Shown: piece by piece, positions 1 through 8,795 of the stretch
Layout: every line of letters starts with the position of its first letter
Numbering within the stretch: the first letter of the stretch is position 1
Source: Methylobacterium sp. Leaf465
Lineage (GTDB): Bacteria > Pseudomonadota > Alphaproteobacteria > Rhizobiales > Beijerinckiaceae
Reading direction: 5' to 3'
DNA: 64,000 nucleotides
Assembly: GCF_001424705.1 (NCBI RefSeq)
Contig: NZ_LMRA01000044.1
Coordinates: 18,616 to 82,615 of the forward strand
The notes under the pieces: generated by a model
What the model was told of the DNA's origin: nothing
Database searches by the model: none
The model's input: only the letters and a program-made list of their open reading frames with translations
Position numbers and translations under genes: made by a program

Positions 1-521
1 ATCCGGGCCCGCACGGTCTGGCCGAAGACCGGGGCGGCGCCCTCTGTCGAGATGCCCACCACCATGGGCGAGCGGTTGACGATGGCGCCGAACTTCACGT
101 CGCAGAGATGCGGCCGGTCGACCGCGTTGACGATGGCGCCGGTCGCCCGGGCGGCGGCCACGAAGGCGATACAGTCGTCCTCGTCCTCCATGGCGCCGAT
201 GCAGAAGGCGGACCCCGCAAGGTCGTCGGCGTGCCACTGGCGCTCGTGCAGGGTGACGGAGCCCGCGACGATCTCGCCCGGCACCGCGCGCAGCTCGTCG
301 CTGGGCTCGGGCGCATAGACGTCTACGTGGGCCCCGGCGGCGGCGAGCAGCTTCACCTTCCAGGGCGCACCGCCATTGGAGCCGGCCAGCACCGCGCGTT
401 TGCCCTGCAGCGGCACGAAGACCGGCAGGACGGCCAAGGGCTCCAGGCCGGCCGGGGCTCCGCCGCGCGTTGATTCGGTGCCGGCGGGCCGGGTTTCACG
501 GGGGATGCGGGGCGTGCTCAT
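1..521 (-). CDS. cysG: Siroheme synthase, N-terminal part (cut by window edge)
   Basis: This is the last visible gene of the nitrate operon, reading out of the left edge with 173 codons present. The visible part is the precorrin-2 dehydrogenase/ferrochelatase domain: after a roughly 30-residue polar N-terminus come LPVFVPLQGKRAVLAGSNGG (NAD-binding Rossmann start), a stretch ending in NAVDRPHLCDVKFGA, then VNRSPMVVGISTEGAAPVF, which are typical CysG_N signatures. The methyltransferase domain expected C-terminally lies outside the window, so whether the full CysG fusion is present is inferred. It would make siroheme, the cofactor of the NirA encoded upstream in the same operon. The ATG at 521 lies 39 bases after the nasA stop codon. 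Confidence 0.88.
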   Translation of the reverse strand, partial: MSTPRIPRETRPAGTESTRGGAPAGLEPLAVLPVFVPLQGKRAVLAGSNGGAPWKVKLLAAAGAHVDVYAPEPSDELRAVPGEIVAGSVTLHERQWHADDLAGSAFCIGAMEDEDDCIAFVAAARATGAIVNAVDRPHLCDVKFGAIVNRSPMVVGISTEGAAPVFGQTVRAR

Positions 522-560
522 GAGGCTCGGAGATGGGTGTCGATTCGGCCGAAAGTGAGC

Positions 561-3233
561 CTATGCGGCGTTGCGCGCAAGCGCCTCGGGCAGCATCTTG
601 CGGATCTCGGGGATGCACGAGCCGCAATTCGTGCCGGCCTTGCAGGCGGCGCCCACCGCCTCGACGGTGCCGGCCCCCGCGGCGATGGCCCCCGTGATGA
701 CGTCGAGGCCGACCCCGTGGCAGGCACAGACGGTGGGACCGGCCGAGGCCGTCTCGGCGCGGCCCGTCAGGAGGGCGCGTCGGGCCGCGGGCGCGGGCTC
801 CGGGTCCGCGAACAGCGCCTTGGCCTCGTCCCAGCCCGGGCGGGCCTCGGCGGGGCCCAGCGCCAGGCAGGCGACGAGGCGGCCGGCCTCGTAGACGGCG
901 CAGCGGTAGCGTCCGCGGGCGTGGTCGGCGTATTCGGCGAGCTCGTGGCCCTGGAACAGGCCGCGCATCATCAGCGCCACGGCGCGGGAGCTCTCCTGCG
1001 TGGCGAATTGCAGCCCCGAGCCGCCGGCGATCGTGGCCCGCGCCCACCACCAGCCCCCCGGCAGGGTGTGCTCGCCGCGGGTCAGCAGGAAGCCCCGGTT
1101 GCGATAGGGCACCGGCGCGAGGCCGACCGGGGTCGCCTTCAGCTCGGGCTGGCCCGAGACCGGATCGGGCACGCCGCGCACCAGGGCGCCGACGCGTGCA
1201 TCCGAGGCGGTGGCGGCGCTCCAGTGGAAGGCGGCGAACAGGTCGCCCCGCCGCACCGCGTCGGTGACCATCGTCTCCAGGGTCGCGCTGCCGTGCGGCG
1301 TGCTGAGGCGGGCGAGGTCCCCGTCCTTCAGACCGAGGGCGGCGGCATCGTCCGGGTGGATCTCCACGAAGGGCACCGCGCGGTGGGCCGAGAGGCGCGG
1401 GCTCTTTCCCGTCCGCGTCATCGTGTGCCAGTGGTCGCGGACCCGGCCGGTGTTGAGGACGAGGGGATAGGCCTCGCTCACGCCTTCGGCGAGCGTCGGG
1501 GTCTGCACGGCCACGAAGCGGGCGCGCTTGTCGAAGGTGTAGAACTGGCCGTCGGCGAAGAGCCGGGCGCGCGCCTTGCCGCGCTTCGGCAGCGGCCATT
1601 GCAGCGGGGCGGTCGTGGCGTAGGCCGCGTCGGCCAGGTCGCTGACGGCTCCGAGGTCGAAGTCGCGGGTGCCGTTGTTCTCGAAGGCCGAGAGGCCGGC
1701 GTGCTCCCGGAAGATCGCGGCGGTGCCCGAATAGGCGAAAGCCTCGCCGTGGCCGAGGCGCTTGGCGACGTCGCAGATGATCTGCCAGTCGGCCCGGGCC
1801 TCGCCGGGCGGTGTCAGGAAGCTGCGCTGGCGCGAGATCCGGCGCTCGGAATTCGTCACCGTGCCGTCCTTCTCGCCCCAGGCCAGGGCCGGGAGCAGCA
1901 CGGTCCGGCGTCCCGTCGCCCGGGCGCTGTCGCTGTCGGCCACCGCCTCCGAGACGACGTAGAGGTCGAGGGCCTTCAGGCTCGCGCGGATGCGGTCGGC
2001 GCGGGGCATCGACACGATCGGGTTGGTGCCCATCACCCAGAGGGCCTTGATCTTGCCGCGCTCGATCGCCTCGAACAGGGCGACCGCCTTCATGCCCTCG
2101 CCCGTGATGATGTTGGGCGCCGACCAGAAGCGGCGGACCCGGTCCACCTCCTCGGGGGTGAAGTGCATGTGGGCGGCCAGCATGTTGGCCAGGCCCCCGA
2201 CCTCGCGCCCGCCCATGGCGTTGGGCTGGCCGGTGAGGGAGAACGGCCCCGCGCCGGGCAGGCCGATGCGGCCGGTGGCGAGGTGGCAGTTGATGATCGC
2301 GTTGCCCTTGTCGGTGCCCTGCGCCGACTGGTTCACCCCCTGCGAGAAGGCGGTGACGACGCGCTTCGTCCGCGCGAAGAGCTCGAAGAACCGGGCCACG
2401 TCGGCTTCCGACAGGCCCGTGGCGGCGGCGGTGGCGGGAATCGTCGGCGCGATGGCGCGCGCCCGCTCCAGGGCGCCGTCGAAGCCGCTCGTGTGGTCGA
2501 GGACGAAACGGTAGTCCAGGGAGCCGGTGCTGGCGAGGTGCACCAGCAGGCCGGAGAACAGGGCCGTGTCGGTGCCGGCCTTCAGGCCGAGGAAGAGGTC
2601 GGCCTCCGCGCCGGTCTGGGTGCGGCGGGGGTCGATCACCACCAGCTTGGTGCCGCGTTTCGCCCGCGCGTCGATCATGCGGCGGAACAGGATCGGGTGG
2701 CACCAGGCGGTGTTCGAGCCCACCAGGACGATGAGGTCGGCCTCCTCCAGGTCCTCGTAGCAGCCCGGCACGGTGTCCGAGCCGAAGGCGCGCCGGTGGG
2801 CGGCCACCGCGCTCGACATGCACAGGCGCGAGTTGGTGTCGACGTGCGGGGTGCCGAGGAAGCCCTTCGCGAGCTTGTTGGCGACGTAGTAGTCCTCGGT
2901 CAGCAACTGGCCCGAGAGGTAGAACGCGATCGCGTCCGGCCCGTGCTCTTCGGCGATCCGGCGCAGGGACCCCGCCACGGTGCCGAGCGCCGATTCCCAG
3001 CTCGCCCGGACGCCGTCCACCTGCGGGTGAAGCAGGCGGTTGTCGAGGGAGAGCGTCTCGCCCAGCGCCGAGCCCTTGGAGCAGAGCCGGCCGAAGTTGG
3101 CCGGGTGCGCGGTGTCGCCGGCGATGCCCGCGCCGCCCTGCCCGTCCGGCGTGGCGACCACCCCGCAGCCGACGCCGCAATAGGGGCAGGTGGTCTTGAC
3201 GGAGGCAGGCGGTGCCTGGACGTGCGCGGTCAT
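561..3233 (-). CDS. nasA: Assimilatory nitrate reductase catalytic subunit
   Basis: A cytoplasmic molybdopterin enzyme reducing nitrate to nitrite, 890 residues. Near the N-terminus Cys16, Cys19, Cys23 and Cys51 (TCPYCGVGC ... LCSKGS) are set to bind the 4Fe-4S cluster. The bis-MGD oxidoreductase domain and the C-terminal dinucleotide-binding domain follow. The last about 55 residues form a BFD-like 2Fe-2S module with Cys836-x-Cys838-x31-Cys870-x2-Cys873, as in NasA of Klebsiella type, giving an internal electron entry site. No signal peptide is seen, which fits the assimilatory class. I chose the ATG at 3233 because GAGGA precedes it and the residues upstream are not family-like. It is separated from the preceding flavoprotein gene by 117 bases that contain a hairpin. 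Confidence 0.95.
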   Translation of the reverse strand: MTAHVQAPPASVKTTCPYCGVGCGVVATPDGQGGAGIAGDTAHPANFGRLCSKGSALGETLSLDNRLLHPQVDGVRASWESALGTVAGSLRRIAEEHGPDAIAFYLSGQLLTEDYYVANKLAKGFLGTPHVDTNSRLCMSSAVAAHRRAFGSDTVPGCYEDLEEADLIVLVGSNTAWCHPILFRRMIDARAKRGTKLVVIDPRRTQTGAEADLFLGLKAGTDTALFSGLLVHLASTGSLDYRFVLDHTSGFDGALERARAIAPTIPATAAATGLSEADVARFFELFARTKRVVTAFSQGVNQSAQGTDKGNAIINCHLATGRIGLPGAGPFSLTGQPNAMGGREVGGLANMLAAHMHFTPEEVDRVRRFWSAPNIITGEGMKAVALFEAIERGKIKALWVMGTNPIVSMPRADRIRASLKALDLYVVSEAVADSDSARATGRRTVLLPALAWGEKDGTVTNSERRISRQRSFLTPPGEARADWQIICDVAKRLGHGEAFAYSGTAAIFREHAGLSAFENNGTRDFDLGAVSDLADAAYATTAPLQWPLPKRGKARARLFADGQFYTFDKRARFVAVQTPTLAEGVSEAYPLVLNTGRVRDHWHTMTRTGKSPRLSAHRAVPFVEIHPDDAAALGLKDGDLARLSTPHGSATLETMVTDAVRRGDLFAAFHWSAATASDARVGALVRGVPDPVSGQPELKATPVGLAPVPYRNRGFLLTRGEHTLPGGWWWARATIAGGSGLQFATQESSRAVALMMRGLFQGHELAEYADHARGRYRCAVYEAGRLVACLALGPAEARPGWDEAKALFADPEPAPAARRALLTGRAETASAGPTVCACHGVGLDVITGAIAAGAGTVEAVGAACKAGTNCGSCIPEIRKMLPEALARNAA

Positions 3234-3323
3234 GGCGGAATCCTCGGCGGAGAGCGGGGTCGTGGCGTGGAGCAAGGGTCGGGGGGCGCGGGGCGGGGCC
3301 TCGTCCACCCCCTCCGCGGCCGT

Positions 3324-3341
3324 CCTCCCGCGAGGGGGAGG
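3324..3341. repeat. Small GC-rich palindrome inside the nas operon
   Basis: CCTCCC and GGGAGG pair around a 6-base loop in the 117-base gap between the flavoprotein gene and nasA. It has the same C-run/G-run build as two hairpins at 18139-18251, so it may be a dispersed REP-like element. There is no T-run after it on the minus strand, so it does not look like a full terminator. It could still adjust the ratio of the two flanking messages. Confidence 0.4.
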
Positions 3342-3350
3342 GGCTGCGCC

Positions 3351-4952
3351 TCAGTACACGTCGGCCTGGTAGCGGCCGGTCTTCTTGAGGTGGGCGAGGT
3401 AGGCCACGGCCTCGTCGGGGTTCTTGCCCCCGAACTGGCCGGCGACGTCGATGATCGCCCGCTCCACGTCCTTGGCCATGCGCTTGGCGTCGCCGCAGAC
3501 GTAGAAATGCGCGCCGCCCTCGAGCCAGGTCCACAGCTCCGCGCCGGTCTCGCGCATGCGGTCCTGGACGTAGGTCTTCTCGGTCCCGTCGCGGGACCAG
3601 GCCAGCGACAGGCGGGTGAGCACCTTGCGGTCCTTCAGGGCGTTGAGCTCGTCCCTGTAGAAGAAGTCCGAGGCTTGGCGCTGGTGGCCGTAGAACAGCC
3701 AGTTGCGCCCCGGCGCTGCCGTCGCGTCGCGCTCGCGCAGGAAGGCGCGGAACGGCGCGATGCCGGTGCCGGGCCCGACCATGATGACGTCCTTCGAGAG
3801 ATCCTCCGGCAGGGCGAAGCCGTGCGCCTTCTGCAGGTAGACCTTGACCCGCATGCCCTCGGGGATGCGCTCGCCGAGATGGGTCGAGGCCACGCCGAGG
3901 CGCAGGCGCGAGCGGTGGCTGTAGCGCACCGCGTCGACGGTGAGCGAGACCCGGCCCGGATCGGCCTTCGGCGAGGACGAAATCGAGTAGAGCCGCGGCT
4001 GCAGCTCGTCCAGCGCCTCCAGGAACACCTCCGCGTCGGGGCGCGCGCCGGGGAACTTGTGGAGGGCGCCCAGCACGTCGAGATGGGCGGCGTCGCCGTC
4101 CGGGTCCTCGCCGGCGGCCAGCGCCTGCGCCTTCCGGCGGGCCTCGCCCGCGGTGAGCAGCGAGAGGAGCTGGTAGAGCCCGTCCGGCGCGCCGCCCAGG
4201 GCGTAGTCGGTCAGCAGCCGGTCGCGCAGGGTCTTGGCCCCGATCCGGCGCTCGGGCCGGGCGCCGAGCTCGGCGATCACCGCGTCGACCAGGGCCGGGG
4301 CGTTGGCGGGGAACAGACCGAGGGAATCGCCGACCACGTAGTCGATCGGCGTACCGGTGAGGTCGATCTCGACGTGCCAGGTCTCCTTCTCGCCCCCCGG
4401 TGCGTTGAGGCGGGTGCGCGAGACGAAGGTCGCCTCCACGGGGTTCTCCCGGCAGTAGCCGAGGGGGCCGAGCGCGGGAGCGGCCTTGGGGGCGGCGTCC
4501 TCGGACGTCTTCGGCGCGCCGCCGCCGCCGGCCCCGAACTCCTCCTCGAGCTTCTTCAGCATCCGGAGCGTGTCCTTGCCGCCGGGCTGGCACAGGTTCA
4601 GGCGCTCCTCGTTCTTGAGGAAGATCGCGTTGGCGTAGTCGGCGCAGTTGTAGCCGCACTGGCCGCAATCCTGCTGCGCCATGGCGGCCATCAGCTTCTG
4701 CGGCTCGGGCCGTTCCTTCGCCATCGCCATCCGCTCGGGCAGCGGCAGCGAGGGATCGTGCCAGGGCGCGTCGTCGTTGTCCGCGAGTTGTTGCGCGCCG
4801 CCGGGCGCTTCGCCGGGTGCGAGGGCCGTGGCGCCCTCCACCGCGGGGCCGAGCAGGGCGGCGAAGTAGCCCGAGAGCCAGGCGCGCTGGTCCGGGTCGA
4901 ACGGGGCGGTCTCGGGGATGAGGACCAGGGGGGGCGTGACGTGCTCGCTCAT
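3351..4952 (-). CDS. CysJ-like NADPH flavoprotein with N-terminal 4Fe-4S domain
   Basis: A 533-residue diflavin-type reductase without the FMN flavodoxin domain. An FeS-domain motif with Cys96, Cys99, Cys103 and Cys121 (CGQCGYNC ... LCQPGG) precedes an FAD-binding FNR-like region (RLYSISSSP at 320-328) and an NADPH-binding lobe (GPGTGIAP at 393-400, YVCGD at 484-488). Relatives are usually named sulfite reductase alpha subunit. Here it lies between nirA and nasA, so the likely job is passing NADPH electrons to nitrite or nitrate reductase rather than to sulfite reductase; that is an inference from position. The ATG at 4952 overlaps the nirA stop as ATGA, which implies translational coupling and fixes the start. 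Confidence 0.88.
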   Translation of the reverse strand: MSEHVTPPLVLIPETAPFDPDQRAWLSGYFAALLGPAVEGATALAPGEAPGGAQQLADNDDAPWHDPSLPLPERMAMAKERPEPQKLMAAMAQQDCGQCGYNCADYANAIFLKNEERLNLCQPGGKDTLRMLKKLEEEFGAGGGGAPKTSEDAAPKAAPALGPLGYCRENPVEATFVSRTRLNAPGGEKETWHVEIDLTGTPIDYVVGDSLGLFPANAPALVDAVIAELGARPERRIGAKTLRDRLLTDYALGGAPDGLYQLLSLLTAGEARRKAQALAAGEDPDGDAAHLDVLGALHKFPGARPDAEVFLEALDELQPRLYSISSSPKADPGRVSLTVDAVRYSHRSRLRLGVASTHLGERIPEGMRVKVYLQKAHGFALPEDLSKDVIMVGPGTGIAPFRAFLRERDATAAPGRNWLFYGHQRQASDFFYRDELNALKDRKVLTRLSLAWSRDGTEKTYVQDRMRETGAELWTWLEGGAHFYVCGDAKRMAKDVERAIIDVAGQFGGKNPDEAVAYLAHLKKTGRYQADVY

Positions 4953-6739
4953 GCGGCGGCCTTCAGGACGGGTTGCTCTTCGGCGATGTGGCGCAGCGAC
5001 TCGGGGCCGGTGCGGGCGGTGAAGGCCTGGAAGCTCTCCTCCGGGCCGATGCGCCGGGCGAGGTAGCTGCGCAGCAGCGCCTCGATGCGGGCCGGGCAAT
5101 CCTCGGCCCGCACGGCCTTCCAGATCTCGGTGCCGATCTTCGGGCTGTCGCCGAAGCCGCCGCCGACCACGATGTCGTAGCCCTCGACCGTGTCGCCCTC
5201 CTCCGAGACCACGACCTTGGCGCCGATGAGCCCGATGTCGCCGATGTAGTGCTGGGCGCAGGAGTGGTGGCAGCCGGTGAGGTGGACGTTCACCGGAACG
5301 TCGAGCTCCGTCAGGTTCGCCTCGATGTGGTCGGCGATGACGAGGGCGTGGCCCTTGGTGTCGGAGGCGGCGAACTTGCAGCCGCGGTTACCCGTGCAGG
5401 CGACGAGGCCGGCGCGGATGCTCGACGCTTCGGTGGTGAGGCCGAGGGCCGCCACGCGGGCGCGGACCTCCGCCACCCTGGCGTCGGGCACGCCGGAAAA
5501 CAGGAAATTCTGCCAGACGGTCATGCGGATGGCGCCGTCGCCGCACTGGGACGCGATCGCCGCCAGGGCGCGCATCTGGTCGGTGGTCATCTTGCCGACG
5601 GGCAGGATCACGCCGACCCAGTTCAGGCCGTCCTGGACCTGCCTGTGGACGCCCACGTGGGCGAAGCGGTCCATGGGCCCGCGCGAGGCGATGTGGGCCG
5701 GGTCGACCCGGTCGAGCGTGGTCCCCAGCACCGCCTCGACGGCGGCGAGGTACTTGTCGAAGCCCCAGGCGTCGAGGACGTACTTCATCCGGCTCTTGTT
5801 GCGGTTGGTGCGGTCGCCGTTCTGGATGAAGACGCGCAGGATGGCGTCGGCGACCTTGTTGCAATCCTCCGGCCTCAGCACGACGCCGGTGTCGCGGGCG
5901 AGGTCCCGGTGGCCCGAGATGCCGCCCAGCACGAGGCGCATCCACACGCCCGGGGCGACGCTCGCGCCCTCCAGCACCCGCACCGCCTGGAAGCCGATGT
6001 CGTTGGTCTCCTCCAGCACCGGCATCACGCCGCCGCCGTCGAAGGCGACGTTGAACTTGCGCGGCAGGCCGAACAGCGAGCGGTCGTTGAGGATGTGGTT
6101 GTGCCAGGACTTGGCGAGCGGCCGCGTGTCGAGGAGTTCCTGCGCATCGATGCCGGCCACCGGCGAGCCGGTGACGTTGCGGATATTGTCGGCGCCGGCG
6201 CCCCGGGCGGTCAACCCGAGGTCGATCAGCCCGTCGAGGAAGGGCTGGCCGTGCTCGGGGGCGATCTCGCGGACCTGCAGGTTGGCCCGGGTGGTGACGT
6301 GGGCATAGCCGCCCCCATGCGCGTCGGCCAGATCCGCGATGCCGGCGAACTGCCAGTGGTGCAGGATGCCGTTGGGGATGCGCAGCCGGCACATGTAGGA
6401 ATTCTGGGCCGGGGCTACCCAGAACAGCCCGTGGTAGCGCCAGCGGAAGTTGTCCTCGGGCTTCGGAGCCTTGCCCGTCTGCGCCTCGGCGATGAGGCGG
6501 TTGTGGCCGTCGAAGGGGTTCTCGGCACGCTTCCACTTCTCCTGCTCGCAGAGCTTGCCGCCGGCCTTCACCGTGGCGTCCTGCGCCCTGATGTGGATCG
6601 CGTCGGGGCCGGTGGGCTCGGCCGGGGCGGCGGCGGCGCCCGGCGCGAGCGCCAGGCCGCCGGTCATCCGGGCGGCACTGATGCCGGAGGCGAAGCCTTC
6701 GAGATAGCGCTTCTGCTCGGCGTTGAATGCATCGGCCAT
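4949..6739 (-). CDS. nirA: Siroheme-dependent nitrite reductase (NirA family)
   Basis: Reduces nitrite to ammonium in the cytoplasm using siroheme and a 4Fe-4S cluster. The 596-residue protein has the duplicated nitrite/sulfite reductase ferredoxin-like and catalytic folds. The cluster/siroheme cysteines are Cys448 and Cys454 (ACTGNRGC) with Cys490 and Cys494 (TGCHHSC), matching the family pattern C-x5-C plus C-x3-C. The first 60 residues are a variable extension. The ATG at 6739 lies 11 bases after the stop of the FAD oxidoreductase gene. cysG further down the operon would supply siroheme. The physiological donor (ferredoxin or one of the two flavoproteins encoded beside it) cannot be read from sequence alone. 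Confidence 0.94.
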   Translation of the reverse strand: MADAFNAEQKRYLEGFASGISAARMTGGLALAPGAAAAPAEPTGPDAIHIRAQDATVKAGGKLCEQEKWKRAENPFDGHNRLIAEAQTGKAPKPEDNFRWRYHGLFWVAPAQNSYMCRLRIPNGILHHWQFAGIADLADAHGGGYAHVTTRANLQVREIAPEHGQPFLDGLIDLGLTARGAGADNIRNVTGSPVAGIDAQELLDTRPLAKSWHNHILNDRSLFGLPRKFNVAFDGGGVMPVLEETNDIGFQAVRVLEGASVAPGVWMRLVLGGISGHRDLARDTGVVLRPEDCNKVADAILRVFIQNGDRTNRNKSRMKYVLDAWGFDKYLAAVEAVLGTTLDRVDPAHIASRGPMDRFAHVGVHRQVQDGLNWVGVILPVGKMTTDQMRALAAIASQCGDGAIRMTVWQNFLFSGVPDARVAEVRARVAALGLTTEASSIRAGLVACTGNRGCKFAASDTKGHALVIADHIEANLTELDVPVNVHLTGCHHSCAQHYIGDIGLIGAKVVVSEEGDTVEGYDIVVGGGFGDSPKIGTEIWKAVRAEDCPARIEALLRSYLARRIGPEESFQAFTARTGPESLRHIAEEQPVLKAAA

Positions 6740-6750
6740 GGGTAGCCTCC

Positions 6751-7971
6751 TCACGCTGCGAGGGGTTGGGATGCGGGCGCGGGGCGCCCGAACAGGAGGT
6801 CGTCGCGGTGCTCGGCGATCGAGGCGCCGGTGCGGATCAGCTCCTTGCACCAGCCCTGCTCGGCGATGTCGCCGACGAAGACCGCGCCCAGCAGCCGGTC
6901 CTCGGCGACGACGAGCTTGCGGTAGAGGCCGAGGCCGGGATCCGACATCAGCACGGTCTCGGCCCCCTCCGGCGCCTCGATCTGGCCGGCGGAGAACACG
7001 GGCAGGCCCGAGACCTTGAGGCTGGTGGAGAGGGCGGTGCCGAGATAGGCCGCGTCCTCGCCCATGAGGTGGCGGCTCAGGGCCTCGGCCTGCTCGTAGG
7101 CGGGCTCCACGAGGCCATAGACCTGGCCCCGGTGCTCGGCGCACTCCCCCAGCGCGGAGATGCGGGCATCCGACGACTGCATCCGATCGTCCACCAGGAT
7201 GCCGCGCGCGGTCGCGATCCCGGCATTCTGGGCCAGCGCCACGTTGGGCCGCACGCCCACCGACATCACCACGAGGTCGGCCGGCAGCACGGTGCCGTCG
7301 GACAGGATCAGGCGCTCGACCCGGCCCTCCCCCTCGACCGACGCGGTGTCGGCCTTGAGGAGCACCCTGACGCCGCGCGCCTCCATGGCCCGCTTCACCA
7401 GGCCGGCGGCGGCGTGGTCGAGCTGGCGCTCCATCAGCCGGTCCATGACGTGCAGGAGCGTGGTGTCGACGCCGAGCCGCGCAAGGCCGACGGCGGCTTC
7501 CAGGCCGAGGAGCCCGCCGCCGATCACGATGGCCCGGGCGTGCTCCACCGCCGCCCGGCGGATGGCGGCCACGTCCGCGAGGTCGCGGAAGGTCAGCACG
7601 CCGGGCAGGTCCATGCCGGGCTTGGCCAACCGGATCGGTAGGGAGCCCACCGCGAGCACGAGCCGGTCGAAGGGCAGGACGTGGGTCTCGCCGACGATCA
7701 CGAGGCCGTTCTCGCGGTCGACCGCGGTCACCGGCGCGCCGGTGATCAGGCGGATGCCGTGATCGGCGTACCAGTCGAGGCCCCGAAAGGCGCAACCGGC
7801 CTCGTCGACCTCGCCGCCCAGCAGCGAGGAGAGCAGCACGCGGTTGTAGGCCGCCTGCGGCTCCGCCCCGACGACGGTGACGTCGTACAGGCCCGGCGCC
7901 CGCTCGGTCAGGCGCTCCAGGAAGCGCAACGACGCCATGCCGTTGCCGATCACCACCAGCCGTTCCCGCAT
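6751..7971 (-). CDS. FAD-dependent NAD(P)H oxidoreductase (NasC/NirB-N type)
   Basis: A 406-residue pyridine nucleotide-disulfide oxidoreductase with two Rossmann motifs, VVIGNGMAS at the N-terminus for FAD and VIGGGLLGLEAAVG near residue 150 for NAD(P)H, followed by family segments MSVGVRPN and ALGECAEH. It matches the N-terminal FAD/NAD half of NirB and the NasC-type electron-transfer subunits, but ends without BFD or siroheme domains. Inside the nitrate operon it is most probably an electron donor for NasA, whose C-terminus carries the matching BFD 2Fe-2S module, or for NirA. The start at 7971 opens directly on the FAD motif and lies 17 bases past the ABC ATPase stop. Confidence 0.88.
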   Translation of the reverse strand: MRERLVVIGNGMASLRFLERLTERAPGLYDVTVVGAEPQAAYNRVLLSSLLGGEVDEAGCAFRGLDWYADHGIRLITGAPVTAVDRENGLVIVGETHVLPFDRLVLAVGSLPIRLAKPGMDLPGVLTFRDLADVAAIRRAAVEHARAIVIGGGLLGLEAAVGLARLGVDTTLLHVMDRLMERQLDHAAAGLVKRAMEARGVRVLLKADTASVEGEGRVERLILSDGTVLPADLVVMSVGVRPNVALAQNAGIATARGILVDDRMQSSDARISALGECAEHRGQVYGLVEPAYEQAEALSRHLMGEDAAYLGTALSTSLKVSGLPVFSAGQIEAPEGAETVLMSDPGLGLYRKLVVAEDRLLGAVFVGDIAEQGWCKELIRTGASIAEHRDDLLFGRPAPASQPLAA

Positions 7972-7988
7972 CGCTCGCGATCCGTCCG

Positions 7989-8783
7989 TCAGGCCGCGAT
8001 GGCGGGCTTGGCGTGGCGCGCGTAGAGGAACTCCAGCACCTCGGCGCGGGCGTGGGTGTAGGTCGCGTCCTCCACGAGATCGAGGCGGCGGCGCGGCCGC
8101 TCGAGGTCGACGGTCAGGATCTCGCCCACCGTGGCCGAGGGGCCGTTGGTCATCATCACGATGCGGTCGGAGAGGAGCACCGCCTCGTCGACGTCGTGGG
8201 TGATCATGATCACGGCGTTCTTCAGCCGGGCATGGATGTCCATCAGCGAGTCCTGGAGATGGGCGCGGGTGAGCGCGTCCAGGGCCCCGAAGGGCTCGTC
8301 GAGGAGCAGCACCTTCGGCTCCATGGCGAGGGCGCGGGCAATGCCGACGCGCTGCTTCATGCCGCCCGAGATCTCGCTCGGGCGCCGGTCGGCGGCGTGG
8401 GTCATGTTCACGAGCGCCAGGTTGTGGTCGATCCAGGCGTTGCGCTCGGCCTTCGACTTCTTGCCCTTGAAGACCTTGTCGACGGCGAGCGCCACGTTCT
8501 CGCGCACGGTGAGCCAGGGCAGGAGCGAGTGGTTCTGGAACACCACGGCCCGGTCCGGGCCGGGGCTGTTCACCTCTTTGCCTTCGAGGAGCACGCCGCC
8601 GGTGGAGGCCTTGAGCAGGCCGGCCACGATGTTGAGCACCGTCGACTTGCCGCAGCCCGAATGCCCGATCAGCGAGACGAACTCGCCCTTGTCGATCTTC
8701 ACGCTGACGTCGCGCAGGACCTCGTTGGTGCGGCCCGCGCGGGTGAAGCTGATGCCGACGTTCTCGATGCTGAGATAGCTCAT
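7989..8783 (-). CDS. nrtD: Nitrate ABC transporter ATP-binding protein
   Basis: A 264-residue ABC ATPase of the nitrate/sulfonate/taurine class. Walker A is GHSGCGKST, the signature is SGGMKQR, and Walker B is VLLLDEPFGALDAL, followed by the switch histidine segment MITHDVDEA. It is a single ABC domain without the NrtA-like C-terminal extension found in cyanobacterial NrtC, so it corresponds to the short NrtD form. It should energise nitrate import with the permease and binding protein encoded just upstream. The start ATG is 12 bases beyond the permease stop; the AGGAGGGAT-like stretch before it is a strong ribosome site. Confidence 0.93.
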   Translation of the reverse strand: MSYLSIENVGISFTRAGRTNEVLRDVSVKIDKGEFVSLIGHSGCGKSTVLNIVAGLLKASTGGVLLEGKEVNSPGPDRAVVFQNHSLLPWLTVRENVALAVDKVFKGKKSKAERNAWIDHNLALVNMTHAADRRPSEISGGMKQRVGIARALAMEPKVLLLDEPFGALDALTRAHLQDSLMDIHARLKNAVIMITHDVDEAVLLSDRIVMMTNGPSATVGEILTVDLERPRRRLDLVEDATYTHARAEVLEFLYARHAKPAIAA

Positions 8784-8795
8784 GGGAATCCCTCC

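Noticed and set aside
537..5066. A 1.5-kb-codon open frame on the plus strand opposite nasA and the flavoprotein gene
   Set aside because: It is a by-product of GC-rich codon use in the real minus-strand genes. It has no ribosome site, no domain, and a Val/Gly/Arg/Glu-rich composition typical of antisense shadows. The opposite strand has clear catalytic motifs.
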